This document shows positions 1-8,264 of a stretch of DNA of 64,000 bases, in pieces. Position 1 is the stretch's first letter, and each line of letters begins with the position of its first letter. Source of the DNA: JAMXLJ01 sp036558745 (lineage in GTDB: Bacteria > Actinomycetota > Acidimicrobiia > IMCC26256 > JAMXLJ01); contig DATBEZ010000003.1 of NCBI GenBank assembly GCA_036558745.1, forward strand, positions 124,001 through 188,000, in the 5' to 3' direction. A program made the translations under genes and the position numbers. The notes under the pieces were generated by a model. That model saw nothing but the letters and a program-made list of their open reading frames with translations, did no database searches and had not been told where the DNA came from.

Positions 1-66
1 TTCCGATCATCCGTCGCTCCTCTCCACAACTGCGGCGTGAGTGTCGGACCGGAGGGCTGGGCCGGA

Positions 67-93
67 GCTGAGAGACGCTGAGAGAACTCTCAG
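67..93 (+). promoter_or_regulatory. Direct repeat and palindrome upstream of the response regulator gene
   Basis: Two copies of GCTGAGAGA lie at 67-75 and 77-85, a 10-bp period. The second overlaps a perfect palindrome, CTGAGAG-AA-CTCTCAG (78-93). OmpR/PhoB-type regulators bind tandem direct repeats about one helical turn apart, so this could be an autoregulatory site 45 bp before the response regulator start. That role is inference from position and spacing. Confidence 0.35.
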
Positions 94-137
94 GTTGGAG
101 TGTTGGGCGACGGCGCGACGGGCGCCACAATTCGCGC

Positions 138-815
138 ATGCGCGTGCTGGTCGTCGACGACGAGGAACCGCTGGCAGCCACGATCGCGAACGGTCTCAGC
201 GCGGAGGGCTTCGAGGTCGACGTGTCGCACGACGGGCTCGACGCGCTGTGGCGCGCTCGTGAGGCCCGCTACGCCGCGATCGTGCTCGACATCCTCCTGC
301 CGGGGATGAACGGCTACAAGGTGTGCCAGACGCTTCGCGACGAGGAGAACTGGACGCCGATCCTGATGCTCACCGCCAAGGATGGCGAGTACGACGAGGC
401 GGAGGCGCTCGACACGGGGGCCGACGACTTCCTGTCGAAGCCGTTCTCGTTCGTCGTGCTCGTCGCCCGCTTGCGCGCCCTCATCCGGCGCGGGTCGGCA
501 CCGCGGCCTGCCGTGCTCGAAGCCGGGAGCCTCGTGCTCGATCCGGCGACGCGCACGTGTGCGCGCGGTGACGTCGAGATCCGGTTGACCGCGCGCGAGT
601 TCTCGTTGCTCGAAGACCTGCTGCGACGCAACGGGCTCGTCGCGCCGAAGCAGGAGCTGCTCGACGCGGTGTGGGGCTTCGACTTCCCCGGCGATCCGAA
701 CATCGTCGAGGTGTACGTGCGATACCTACGGAGGAAGATCGACGAGCCCTTCGGGCTCAACACCCTGCAGACCGTGCGCGGGGTGGGCTACCGGGTGGTG
801 AACGATGCGCAGTGA
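138..815 (+). CDS. OmpR/PhoB-family response regulator
   Basis: DNA-binding response regulator of 225 residues, the usual length. The receiver domain (about 1-115) has the acidic pair at 8-9, phospho-acceptor Asp51 (IVLDILLPG) and Lys101 (FLSKPF). A winged-helix effector domain (about 130-222) follows and ends in the family signature TVRGVGYRV. The start has no clear Shine-Dalgarno, but it places the first beta strand (RVLVVDDE) correctly. The next gene, its cognate histidine kinase, overlaps by 11 bp, so the two are translationally coupled. The signal is unknown. A direct repeat at 67-85 may be its own operator. Confidence 0.95.
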   Translation: MRVLVVDDEEPLAATIANGLSAEGFEVDVSHDGLDALWRAREARYAAIVLDILLPGMNGYKVCQTLRDEENWTPILMLTAKDGEYDEAEALDTGADDFLSKPFSFVVLVARLRALIRRGSAPRPAVLEAGSLVLDPATRTCARGDVEIRLTAREFSLLEDLLRRNGLVAPKQELLDAVWGFDFPGDPNIVEVYVRYLRRKIDEPFGLNTLQTVRGVGYRVVNDAQ

Positions 816-2241
816 CCATCGACGGTTCGGATCGGTACGGATCCGTCTGACCCTCATCACGACGCTCGCGTTCGCGCTCGCGCTCGGCGTCGCGGCGGCG
901 GTGCTCGTACGGACGGTGCGCAACTCGACCAAGGCCAGCATCCGTTCCGCCAACGTCACGTTCCTCGCGCAGCTCGGCACCAGCGTGGGCAGCGGCGCGC
1001 TGCCCCAGGAGCTGCCGAAGCCGCCGCCGGGGACCCGCTACGAGGTGTACAGCATCGGGACGGGGAAGCTGGTCGCGAGCTCGGGTGGCCCCACTCCCTC
1101 GGGCGCGCCGTTCGCAACGAACGGCGTGGGTGGAAACGTCGCCGACGGCAACGTCACCGGTGGGAACATCGCCGGTGGGAACGCCACGCACAGCGGGAGT
1201 CCCGGCGTCAAGGTGACCGCTCCCGACGAGGGCAAGGACTCGGTCGTGGTCACCGGCACCGCGTCATCGCCCAATGGCCCCGTGAGGCTGGTCGCGACGA
1301 GCCCGCTGACGGAAGTACGTCACAGCATCGACGCGCTCGCGCGTGCGCTCTACGTCGCGATCCCGCTGTTGATCCTTCTCGTCGGTGCGGTCGCGTGGTT
1401 CCTCGTCGGGCGCGCGTTGAAGCCGGTCGACGCGATCCGCAGCCAGGTCGAGGACATCAGCCACACGACGCTCGACCGTCGCGTCCCGGTCCCCGCGGGG
1501 CGCGACGAGGTGGCGGCGCTGGCGCGCACGATGAACGACATGCTCGATCGGCTCGAGGAGTCGTCGCTACGTCAGCGTGAGTTCGTGTCGGACGCGTCAC
1601 ACGAGCTGCGCAGCCCCATCGCGTCGATCCGGGCCGCGGTCGAGGTCGCGCTCGCGCATCCCGGTCGTACCGACTGGCCGTCGGTGGGGACACAGGTCCT
1701 GTCCGAGGGCGGCCGGCTCGAGCACATCGTCACCGAGCTGCTCGAGCTCGCCCGCACGGAGGAGCAGCTCGACGGGCCGGCACCGTCGGTCGTCGAGCTG
1801 GACGAGATCGCCGTCGAGGAGATCGACCGCGTTCGCGCGACCACCGCGGTCGTGGTGGACGGCCGTGAGGTGTCGGGCGCGCAGGTGAACGGCTCCCGGC
1901 CACAGCTCGGACGGGTGGTTCGGAACCTGCTCGACAACGCGAGCGCCTATGCGCAGAGCCGGGTCGAGATCCGGTTGCACGACGACGGCGAGCATGTCGT
2001 GCTCACCGTCGACGACGACGGCCCGGGCATCCCCGACCGTGATCGCGCGCGCGTCTTCGAGCGCTTCGTGCGGCTCGACGACGCGCGTCACCGCGGCGGC
2101 ATCGGACTCGGGCTCGCGATGGTGCACGCGATCGTGACCCGCCACGGTGGCACGGTCGATGCCGGCGCTTCACCCCTCGGCGGCGCGCGTCTCACGGTCC
2201 GACTCCCGACGGCCGTGGTGATGGCCGACGCGCTCCGCTGA
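805..2241 (+). CDS. Membrane sensor histidine kinase
   Basis: Partner kinase of the preceding response regulator, 478 residues. TM1 is about 13-36, an extracytoplasmic sensor region 37-180, and TM2 about 182-203. HAMP covers about 203-255. HisKA has phospho-acceptor His266 (SDASHELRSP). The HATPase domain has the N-box (RNLLDNAS, about 373-380), G1 box DDDGPGIPD and G2 box GIGLGLAM. The sensor domain is not a recognised ligand-binding fold and contains a run of short Gly-Asn units (GNVADGNVTGGNIAGGNA, about 110-127), low-complexity sequence unusual in a sensor loop. The ligand is unknown. Confidence 0.94.
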   Translation: MRSDHRRFGSVRIRLTLITTLAFALALGVAAAVLVRTVRNSTKASIRSANVTFLAQLGTSVGSGALPQELPKPPPGTRYEVYSIGTGKLVASSGGPTPSGAPFATNGVGGNVADGNVTGGNIAGGNATHSGSPGVKVTAPDEGKDSVVVTGTASSPNGPVRLVATSPLTEVRHSIDALARALYVAIPLLILLVGAVAWFLVGRALKPVDAIRSQVEDISHTTLDRRVPVPAGRDEVAALARTMNDMLDRLEESSLRQREFVSDASHELRSPIASIRAAVEVALAHPGRTDWPSVGTQVLSEGGRLEHIVTELLELARTEEQLDGPAPSVVELDEIAVEEIDRVRATTAVVVDGREVSGAQVNGSRPQLGRVVRNLLDNASAYAQSRVEIRLHDDGEHVVLTVDDDGPGIPDRDRARVFERFVRLDDARHRGGIGLGLAMVHAIVTRHGGTVDAGASPLGGARLTVRLPTAVVMADALR

Positions 2242-2288
2242 GCGCATCGCGTCCGGAGGGGCGCGCGGCGTCTGCTAGGCATGCCGCC

Positions 2289-3002
2289 GTGCCCGAGCTG
2301 ACGGTCGCGAACTTCAACATGCACTGGGGCGTCGACGCGAAGGGGCGTCCGTTCGACGTGCTCGACGCGTGCCGCCGCCTCGACGCCGACGTGCTCGGGC
2401 TCGAAGAGGTGTGGCGACCCCACGGCGGTCGTTCGGTCGTCGACGACGTCGTGGACGCGCTCGGTGGCACGCTGCTCGAGCTGGTCCTCGCGCCGGATTC
2501 GATGAAGGCGCGGCCGAAGCGGATCCCGGTCCCGCCGGGCGCGCCGGGGACCTGGGGCCTCGGTCTGCTCACCCGCCTGCCCGTGCGCGAGCGTTTCGAG
2601 GTCGACCTCGGGCACGCGCCCGGCGACGGAGTGGAGCGTCGGATCGCGCTGTGCGCGGAGCTCGACGCGTGCGGAAAGCATTTCGTCGTCGCGGTCGTGC
2701 ACGCGTCGCACCGGATCTACGGTTCGCCGCCCCAGCTCCACCGGCTCGCCCGCGCGCTCGACGAGCGCGGGCTGCCGAGCGTGATCGCGGGCGACTGCAA
2801 CATGTGGGGCGCGGTGCTCGCGCCCGTGCTCCGAACCCGGCGTCGCGCGGTGCGGGGCGCGACATGGCCCGCCGCGTACCCGCACAGCCAGATCGACCAC
2901 CTCTGGGTGTCGGAAGGCGTCGAGGTCGTCGGCGGTGAGGTGATGCCGCGCACCGGTTCCGATCACCGCCCGATCCGCGCCCGCATCCGCATCGGCCCCT
3001 GA
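2289..3002 (+). CDS. Endonuclease/exonuclease/phosphatase (EEP) family protein
   Basis: 237 residues with the DNase I-like EEP fold: N-terminal strand ending in ANFNMHWG, metal-binding Glu in LGLEEVW (about 36-42), central GDCNMWG (Asp/Asn pair) and the C-terminal catalytic SDHRPI. Family members cleave phosphodiester or phosphomonoester bonds in nucleic acids, phospholipids or inositol phosphates; the substrate cannot be read here. There is no signal peptide, so it is probably cytoplasmic. It starts with GTG. It lies 47 bp after the kinase gene and may be read from the same transcript, but a functional link is not evident. Confidence 0.8.
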   Translation: MPELTVANFNMHWGVDAKGRPFDVLDACRRLDADVLGLEEVWRPHGGRSVVDDVVDALGGTLLELVLAPDSMKARPKRIPVPPGAPGTWGLGLLTRLPVRERFEVDLGHAPGDGVERRIALCAELDACGKHFVVAVVHASHRIYGSPPQLHRLARALDERGLPSVIAGDCNMWGAVLAPVLRTRRRAVRGATWPAAYPHSQIDHLWVSEGVEVVGGEVMPRTGSDHRPIRARIRIGP

Positions 3003-3026
3003 CCGCGCGCACTCGCGCTCGGTACG
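2999..3026 (+). promoter_or_regulatory. Putative promoter of mscR
   Basis: CTGACC (2999-3004) and TACGAT (3021-3026) are separated by 16 bp and resemble the -35 and -10 boxes of a housekeeping sigma factor. The -35 overlaps the stop codon of the EEP gene. Transcription from here would leave a leader of roughly 90 nt before the preferred mscR start. This is prediction by eye only. Confidence 0.35.
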
Positions 3027-3120
3027 ATCGCTCCACTGCTGCGTTGGGACGCAAACGGTCGCCAGAGCGCCGGTCTGTGTCCCCACGGTCGTGGGCGAAA
3101 TGGCGCGAGGAGCGAGCGAG

Positions 3121-4197
3121 ATGACAAGAGGCGTCATTGCACGGGCGAAGGGTGACCCGGTCACGATCGAGACGATCGTCGTGCCCGATCCCGGTCCCGG
3201 CGAGGTGACGGTGCAGGTGCAGGCGTGCGGTGTGTGCCACACCGACCTGCACTACCGCGAGGGTGCGATCAACGACGACTTCCCGTTCCTGCTCGGCCAC
3301 GAGGCCGCGGGCGTCGTCGACGCGGTCGGCGAGGGCGTGACCGACGTCGCGCCGGGCGACTTCGTCATCCTCAACTGGCGGGCGGTGTGCGGCCAGTGCC
3401 GGGCGTGCCGGCGCGGGCGCCCGTGGTACTGCTTCGCGACGCACAACGCGTCGCAGAAGATGACGCTGACCGACGGCACACCGCTCACCCCGGCGCTCGG
3501 CATCGGGGCGTTCGCCGACAAGACGCTCGTCGCCGCGGGCCAGGCCACCAAGGTCGACGCCCGGGCCAAGCCCGAGACGGCGGGGCTGCTCGGTTGCGGC
3601 GTCATGGCCGGTCTCGGAGCGGCGATGTTCACCGGGAACGTGCAGCGCGGGGACTCCGTCGCGGTGTTCGGGTGCGGCGGGGTGGGCGACGCCGCGATCG
3701 CGGGCGCGCGCCTCGCCGGCGCGACGAAGGTCATCGCGGTCGACGTCGACGTGCGCAAGCTCGCGACCGCGCGCGAGTTCGGCGCGACGCACACCGTCAA
3801 CTCGCGGGAGACCGATCCGGTCGAGGCGATCAAGGCGCTCACCGACGGGAACGGCGCCGACGTGTGCGTCGAGGCGGTCGGCCGGCCCGAGGTCATGGAG
3901 CAGGCGTTCTACGCCCGTGACCTCGCGGGCACGCTCGTGCAGGTCGGAGTCCCCGACCCGTCGATGCGCATCGAGCTGCCGATGATCGAGTTCTTCGGGC
4001 GTGGCGGCGCGTTGAAGCCGAGCTGGTACGGCGACTGCCTGCCGAGCCGCGACTTCCCCATGCTCATCGATCTGTACCTGGAGGGTCGGCTCGACCTGGA
4101 CCGCTTCGTCAGCGAGACCATCGGCCTCGACCAGGTCGAGGACGCGTTCCACAAGATGGAGCGCGGCGAGGTGCTGCGCTCCGTCGTCGTGCTGTAG
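3121..4197 (+). CDS. mscR: S-(hydroxymethyl)mycothiol dehydrogenase (mycothiol-dependent formaldehyde dehydrogenase)
   Basis: Zinc-dependent medium-chain dehydrogenase of 358 residues. It oxidises the adduct of formaldehyde and mycothiol with NAD, giving S-formylmycothiol in cytoplasmic formaldehyde detoxification. It matches my memory of actinobacterial MscR along its whole length: catalytic-zinc CGVCHTD and GHEAAG, structural-zinc cysteines in CGQCRACRRGRPWYC, the ALGIGAFADKT block, Rossmann FGCGGVGDAAI and the C-terminal SSWYGDCLP-like segment. I chose ATG 3121 because AGGAG precedes it at good spacing. An in-frame ATG at 3091 would add ten unconserved residues. The usual partner hydrolase is about 3.3 kb downstream (7542-8219) instead of adjacent. 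Its presence implies a mycothiol-making organism. Confidence 0.93.
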   Translation: MTRGVIARAKGDPVTIETIVVPDPGPGEVTVQVQACGVCHTDLHYREGAINDDFPFLLGHEAAGVVDAVGEGVTDVAPGDFVILNWRAVCGQCRACRRGRPWYCFATHNASQKMTLTDGTPLTPALGIGAFADKTLVAAGQATKVDARAKPETAGLLGCGVMAGLGAAMFTGNVQRGDSVAVFGCGGVGDAAIAGARLAGATKVIAVDVDVRKLATAREFGATHTVNSRETDPVEAIKALTDGNGADVCVEAVGRPEVMEQAFYARDLAGTLVQVGVPDPSMRIELPMIEFFGRGGALKPSWYGDCLPSRDFPMLIDLYLEGRLDLDRFVSETIGLDQVEDAFHKMERGEVLRSVVVL

Positions 4198-4221
4198 CGC
4201 GTCGCGCCGAGCTCGCGGTCG

Positions 4222-5403
4222 TCATCGTCGATCGGTGACGGCCTCCGTGACCACCTTGCTCGCCTCGGCCGGCCCGAACGTCGGCGGCTTGGGCTGAGGC
4301 TCGCCCGTGCCGAGGCGCACGACCACCGTCCCGGTGCCCGGGTCGACCTGGATCAGCTGGTTCCCGAGCCCGAGGGCCCAGTACAGGTCGTCGGGCGCGC
4401 CGGGCACGATGCGGCCGTGGCTCGTCGTCGGGTTCTTGGCCGCGGCGAGGTTCGTCGCGACGAGCGGCGATGCGAGCACGCCTTCGTGGTTCAGCCACCA
4501 CAGGTAGCCGTAGCCCGCGTTCAGCGGTGTCGACGACTTCCCCGTCGCGGCGTCGACCCACGCGCTCGACACGATCTGCTTGTCACCCCAGCGCCCGCGG
4601 TTGAGCATCAAGACGCCGAAGCGGGCCATGTCGCGACACGTCGACCGCAGCCCCTCGAACATCTGCGCGTTCCCGGCGCGGTCCTTGGTCATCGTGGTGT
4701 GCGTCATCCCGAGTGGTGCGAAGATGCGTTGCTGCGCGAACGCGACGGGGTCCTGACCGGTGGCGCCCTGCACGACGCGTTGCAACGTCTGGATCGCCGA
4801 GTTGTTGTAGGCCCAGACGGTGCCCGGCGGCGAGGCCTGGTTCAGGCCGACCGCGAACGCCGTGCGGTCCGCGGCCCGCAGCAGCTGGACGTAGTCGATC
4901 ACCGGGCTCCACTCGCGTCCGGAGTCGTTGCTGAGCAGGTCGCGCACCGTGACGACGTCGGAGGGCGTGTTGCGCCACTGGGTGATCCACTTCGACGCCT
5001 TGTCGTCGATCTTGAGATCACCGTCGTCCTGGGCGATGCCGACGAGCGTGCTCGTGTACGACTTGGTCGCCGAGAAGACGTCCTGGACCGAGTCCTTGTT
5101 CGTACCGCGGAAGTACCACTCCCCGGCGATCTTGCCGTCGCGCACCACGAGCAGGCAGTTGGACTTGCCCTGCTGCGCGGTCGCGGCGATCTGGTTCAGC
5201 TTGGCGGGATCGAGGCCGACGGACGCGGGCGCGACGGTCTCCCACTCCGCACCCGGGACGGCGTTCCCGGACCCGGCCTTCGCGGCGGTCGTCGACGTCG
5301 TGGCCGCGCGCCGCCCGCCGCTCGAGCACGACGCGGCCAGCGCGCTGATCACGATCACGGCGGCGGTCACCGTCGCGCCTCGACGGGTGCGCCAAGCCTT
5401 CAT
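4222..5403 (-). CDS. Serine beta-lactamase-like (class C/EstB family) lipoprotein
   Basis: 393 residues. The signal peptide ends in the lipobox LAASC, predicting a lipid-anchored protein on the outer face of the membrane. The beta-lactamase/D-Ala-D-Ala carboxypeptidase fold shows SxxK as SATK (VFSATKSYTS) and YxN as YNN (VWAYNNSAI). A Ser/Thr/Ala-rich linker follows the lipidated Cys. Such proteins are esterases, peptidases or beta-lactamases, and the substrate is not predictable. The start overlaps the end of the upstream esterase lipoprotein by 4 bp, so both belong to one operon of exported hydrolases transcribed leftward. Confidence 0.87.
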   Translation of the reverse strand: MKAWRTRRGATVTAAVIVISALAASCSSGGRRAATTSTTAAKAGSGNAVPGAEWETVAPASVGLDPAKLNQIAATAQQGKSNCLLVVRDGKIAGEWYFRGTNKDSVQDVFSATKSYTSTLVGIAQDDGDLKIDDKASKWITQWRNTPSDVVTVRDLLSNDSGREWSPVIDYVQLLRAADRTAFAVGLNQASPPGTVWAYNNSAIQTLQRVVQGATGQDPVAFAQQRIFAPLGMTHTTMTKDRAGNAQMFEGLRSTCRDMARFGVLMLNRGRWGDKQIVSSAWVDAATGKSSTPLNAGYGYLWWLNHEGVLASPLVATNLAAAKNPTTSHGRIVPGAPDDLYWALGLGNQLIQVDPGTGTVVVRLGTGEPQPKPPTFGPAEASKVVTEAVTDRR

Positions 5404-6278
5404 TGCGCTGCGTGCGCGAGGTCCATCTCGTTGTAGAAGAAGTTGCGGGTGTCGGTCAGGATCGTGGTGCGGTTCTTGGCGTAGGGCACGTGGCCGTCGC
5501 CGGTGAACGAGACCAAGACCGCGACGAGACCGGCTGCCTGCGCCTTCGAGACGGTGTCCTGAGCGAGCGAGTACGCCACGATCGGGTCGGCAGTGCCGTG
5601 GAGCAGCAACGCCGGCGCGTCACCAGCGCCGATCGCCGAGCTCGGGATCGCGGCACCCGACAGCGACTGCGCGGCGCGCACCGCGGACGAGAAGCCCTGG
5701 TGGTCGCCCGGCCCCGGGTTCTGCGAGCCGTAGGCGACGTTGAGCGCGGTGATCGCGCCGGCGGAGGAGCCACCGATCGCGATCCGGTTCGGGTCGATGC
5801 CGTAGGTCGCGGCCTGCTCGCGCAGGAAGCGGACAGCCGTCTGCGCGTCCTGCAGCGCCTGCACGATGCCGATGATGCACTGAGCGGTGACCGTGCCGAC
5901 GCAGCTGGTCGGCGACAGCCGGTAGTTGATCGACACGTTCACATAGCCTTCGAGCGCGAACTGCGTCGCCTCGTCGACCAGCTCGGGCGACGTCTTGTCG
6001 CCGGCCGAGAACCCGCCGCCGTGCACCCACACGATCGCGGGCCGGCTCGTCACCGTGTCGCCGGTCGGCTGGTACATGTCGAGCTTGAGCGTCACCGTCT
6101 GGTTGTTCTGGTCGACCGCGCTGCCGTACGTGATGTCGCTCGTCGTCGTGACCGTCGTGAACACCGCGTCGCGGTAACGCAGCGGTGCGGTACCGGTGGG
6201 TGTGTCGAGCGGCCCGCACGCCGCCGCGAGCACGGCGACGAGCGAGGCGATGACGACGGAGACGGACACACGGCGCAT
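5400..6278 (-). CDS. Alpha/beta-hydrolase (carboxylesterase-type) lipoprotein
   Basis: 292 residues from the chosen ATG, which gives a clean lipoprotein signal (hydrophobic core ending AAACG). Further upstream codons would add 36 basic residues without conserved features. The hydrolase has the oxyanion motif HGGGF, nucleophile elbow GGSSAGA (Ser), acid in LLHGTADPIV and a C-terminal His in GDGHVPY. Two cysteines in SPTSC...TAQC may form a disulfide. It probably cleaves carboxylic esters outside the membrane. It is the first gene of a two-gene leftward operon and is divergent from the LacI regulator gene 139 bp away, which makes that regulator a candidate for its control. Confidence 0.85.
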   Translation of the reverse strand: MRRVSVSVVIASLVAVLAAACGPLDTPTGTAPLRYRDAVFTTVTTTSDITYGSAVDQNNQTVTLKLDMYQPTGDTVTSRPAIVWVHGGGFSAGDKTSPELVDEATQFALEGYVNVSINYRLSPTSCVGTVTAQCIIGIVQALQDAQTAVRFLREQAATYGIDPNRIAIGGSSAGAITALNVAYGSQNPGPGDHQGFSSAVRAAQSLSGAAIPSSAIGAGDAPALLLHGTADPIVAYSLAQDTVSKAQAAGLVAVLVSFTGDGHVPYAKNRTTILTDTRNFFYNEMDLAHAAQ

Positions 6279-6379
6279 GCGGAATCCCCCGGTTGAGCGA
6301 CGCAGGTTCGGTGTCGAGGCGACGGCGGATGGCCGAAAGCGCGGCCGACGACGCTTCTCGGGCGAGACCCTACCGAACG

Positions 6380-6408
6380 CGGACATCGATTTCCAGTGAA
6401 GTTATGAT
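6380..6408 (+). promoter_or_regulatory. Putative promoter of the LacI-family gene
   Basis: CGGACA (6380-6385), then 17 bp, then TATGAT (6403-6408), a good -10 match in a GC-rich setting. The predicted transcription start falls about 3 nt before the ATG at 6418, so the mRNA would be leaderless or nearly so, a common arrangement in actinobacteria. It lies inside the 139-bp divergent gap shared with the esterase operon. Confidence 0.45.
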
Positions 6409-6417
6409 CAGGGGTGC

Positions 6418-7488
6418 ATGAGCACGGCACGCGGGACCCGGGTGACGATCGTCGACGTGGCCAACGCCGCCGGGGTGATGCCCTCGACCGTGTCGAAGGC
6501 GCTCAACGGCGGACGGGGCAGCGCCGAGGTGCGCCGCCGGGTCGAGGAGGCCGCGGCCCGCCTCGGGTACCGACCGAACCAGCGGGCGCGGGGGTTGCGC
6601 CGCTCGGAGTCGCGTTCGATCGGCGTGTTGATCCCCGACCTCGCCAACGCCATGTTCCTGCAGTGGCTGCGCGGCGTCGAGCAGGCGGCGCAGGAGCGCG
6701 CGTACGTCGTGCTCATCGCCGACGGGCAACGCTCCGACGACGCCGAGACCGCCGCGCTCGAGCGCTTCTTCGACCAGGGCGTCGACGGGTTGCTGCTCGG
6801 TGGGCCGGTCACGACCGACGCGCTGCGCCTCTACGTCGACCACGGGGTGCCGATGGCGCCGGTCGTCGACGCCTCGGGCCGCGGTCCGTTGCGCGTCTGG
6901 GAGCAGGGGGAGACCGCGGCGACGCGCGAGATGGCGAGCCGGTTGCTCGAGCTCGGTCACCGGCGCTTCGCGTTCGTCAGCACACCCGCGCCGAAGGGAA
7001 GACAGGGCGCGAGCTACCGCCGGGGGCGCTTCGGCGCGTTGGCCGCGCTGCTCTCCAGGGCCCGCGCCGAGCTCACCGGGGCGATCGTCGACCCTTCGGG
7101 CGGCTACGACGGTTGTCGCGAGGACCTGATCCGAGCGATCCAGGCCGGCGAGGCGACCGCGATGGTGTGCGCGAACCATCTCCTTGCGCCGTGGACCCTC
7201 ATGGCGCTCGACGAGTCCGGGTTACGTGTGCCCGACGACGTGTCGCTCGTCGTGCACGGCGACTCCGACTGGGCGCGCGCGTACCACCCACCGCTCAGCG
7301 TGATCCGCCGCGACCACGAGGCGGAGGGCTACGAGCTCGCGTGCTCGTTGCTCGACGCGATCGCCGGCACCGGCGACGCGCACCCACCCGAGGCGAGGCC
7401 CGCGGAGTATGTCGAGCGCGGCTCGTGCGCACCCCCGCCGTCGGGCCGTCGCCCACGCACCGCCAAGCCCCGCAGCCCCGCCCGCTGA
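6418..7488 (+). CDS. LacI-family transcriptional regulator
   Basis: 356 residues. The N-terminal helix-turn-helix with hinge helix (VTIVDVANAAGVMPSTVSKAL, about 9-29, then RRVEEAAARLGYRPN) is followed by a periplasmic-binding-protein-like effector domain beginning RSIGVLIPDL. The C-terminal 20 residues are a basic Pro-rich tail outside the fold. The effector is usually a sugar or nucleoside. The gene is divergent from two secreted hydrolases and 53 bp upstream of an MBL hydrolase, either of which could be its target. I could not pick out a convincing operator in the divergent gap. Confidence 0.92.
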   Translation: MSTARGTRVTIVDVANAAGVMPSTVSKALNGGRGSAEVRRRVEEAAARLGYRPNQRARGLRRSESRSIGVLIPDLANAMFLQWLRGVEQAAQERAYVVLIADGQRSDDAETAALERFFDQGVDGLLLGGPVTTDALRLYVDHGVPMAPVVDASGRGPLRVWEQGETAATREMASRLLELGHRRFAFVSTPAPKGRQGASYRRGRFGALAALLSRARAELTGAIVDPSGGYDGCREDLIRAIQAGEATAMVCANHLLAPWTLMALDESGLRVPDDVSLVVHGDSDWARAYHPPLSVIRRDHEAEGYELACSLLDAIAGTGDAHPPEARPAEYVERGSCAPPPSGRRPRTAKPRSPAR

Positions 7489-7541
7489 GCTTTCATCGAA
7501 GTGCACGCCCGGGCGGGCGTTCACCCGCTCCTTGCGCGGCG

Positions 7542-8219
7542 ATGGAAGACTCACGGGTACAGACGGGCGAGCACCGGACGGTGAGCGTGTCGGACGACAA
7601 CCTCCAGAAGGTCGTCACCCACGGGATCTTCTCCATCGACGGCGAGGACTTCGCGGTCGACAACAACATCTGGATCGTCGGAGACGACCGCGAGGTCGTC
7701 GTGATCGACGCCGCGCACGAGGCCGCGCCGATCGTTGCCGCAGTCGGTGCGCGCCGTGTCGCCGGAATCCTGTGCACCCACGGGCACAACGACCACATCA
7801 ACGTCGCGGTCGAGCTCGCGGAGGCGCTCGACGCGCCGGTCGCGCTCCATCCCGACGACCGCATGCTCTGGGACACGGTGCATCCCGACCACGAGCCGCA
7901 CGTCGCCCTCGCGGAGGGGCAACGCATCAAGGCGGGCGGTGTGACGCTCGTCGCGATGCACACGCCCGGCCACTCACCCGGTGGTGTGAGCTTCTACGAC
8001 TCGACCCGCAGCCGGGTGTTCGCGGGCGACACGCTCTTCAGGGGCGGGCCGGGCGCCACCGGGCGGTCGTTCTCGAGCTTCCCCACGATCATCGAGTCGA
8101 TCCGGACGCGTCTGCTCACGCTGCCGTCCGGGACGGTCGTGCACACCGGCCACGGCGACGACACGACCATCGCGGACGAGGCGCCGCACCTCGACGAGTG
8201 GATCGCACGCGGGCACTGA
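7542..8219 (+). CDS. MBL-fold metallo-hydrolase of the mycothiol/formaldehyde-linked type
   Basis: 225 residues. The zinc motif is HGHNDH (HxHxDH), with further ligands in HTPGHSPGG, GDTLF and HTGHGD. The sequence (VDNNIWIVGD, FQGGPGATGRSFS-like, LDEWIARGH at the C-terminus) closely resembles the MBL proteins that sit directly beside mscR in streptomycetes and relatives. They are thought to act on mycothiol thioesters or adducts; that role is inference from gene neighbourhood. The ATG at 7542 lacks a strong Shine-Dalgarno. GTG at 7581 or 7587 would remove the unconserved first 13-15 residues and is equally possible. mscR itself lies 3.3 kb upstream. Confidence 0.88.
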   Translation: MEDSRVQTGEHRTVSVSDDNLQKVVTHGIFSIDGEDFAVDNNIWIVGDDREVVVIDAAHEAAPIVAAVGARRVAGILCTHGHNDHINVAVELAEALDAPVALHPDDRMLWDTVHPDHEPHVALAEGQRIKAGGVTLVAMHTPGHSPGGVSFYDSTRSRVFAGDTLFRGGPGATGRSFSSFPTIIESIRTRLLTLPSGTVVHTGHGDDTTIADEAPHLDEWIARGH

Positions 8220-8225
8220 CGCGCG

Positions 8226-8264
8226 CGACGGCTTCGCGACGTTCAGAGCGTCGCGAAGCCGTCG
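8226..8264. terminator. Bidirectional hairpin between convergent genes
   Basis: A perfect 16-bp inverted repeat (8226-8241 and 8249-8264) has a 7-nt loop holding the stop codon of the leftward GH73 gene. It lies 7 bp after the MBL gene stop, in the 23-bp gap between the two convergent genes. There is no T-tract on either side, as is usual in high-GC actinobacteria. A terminator for both genes is inferred. Confidence 0.65.
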
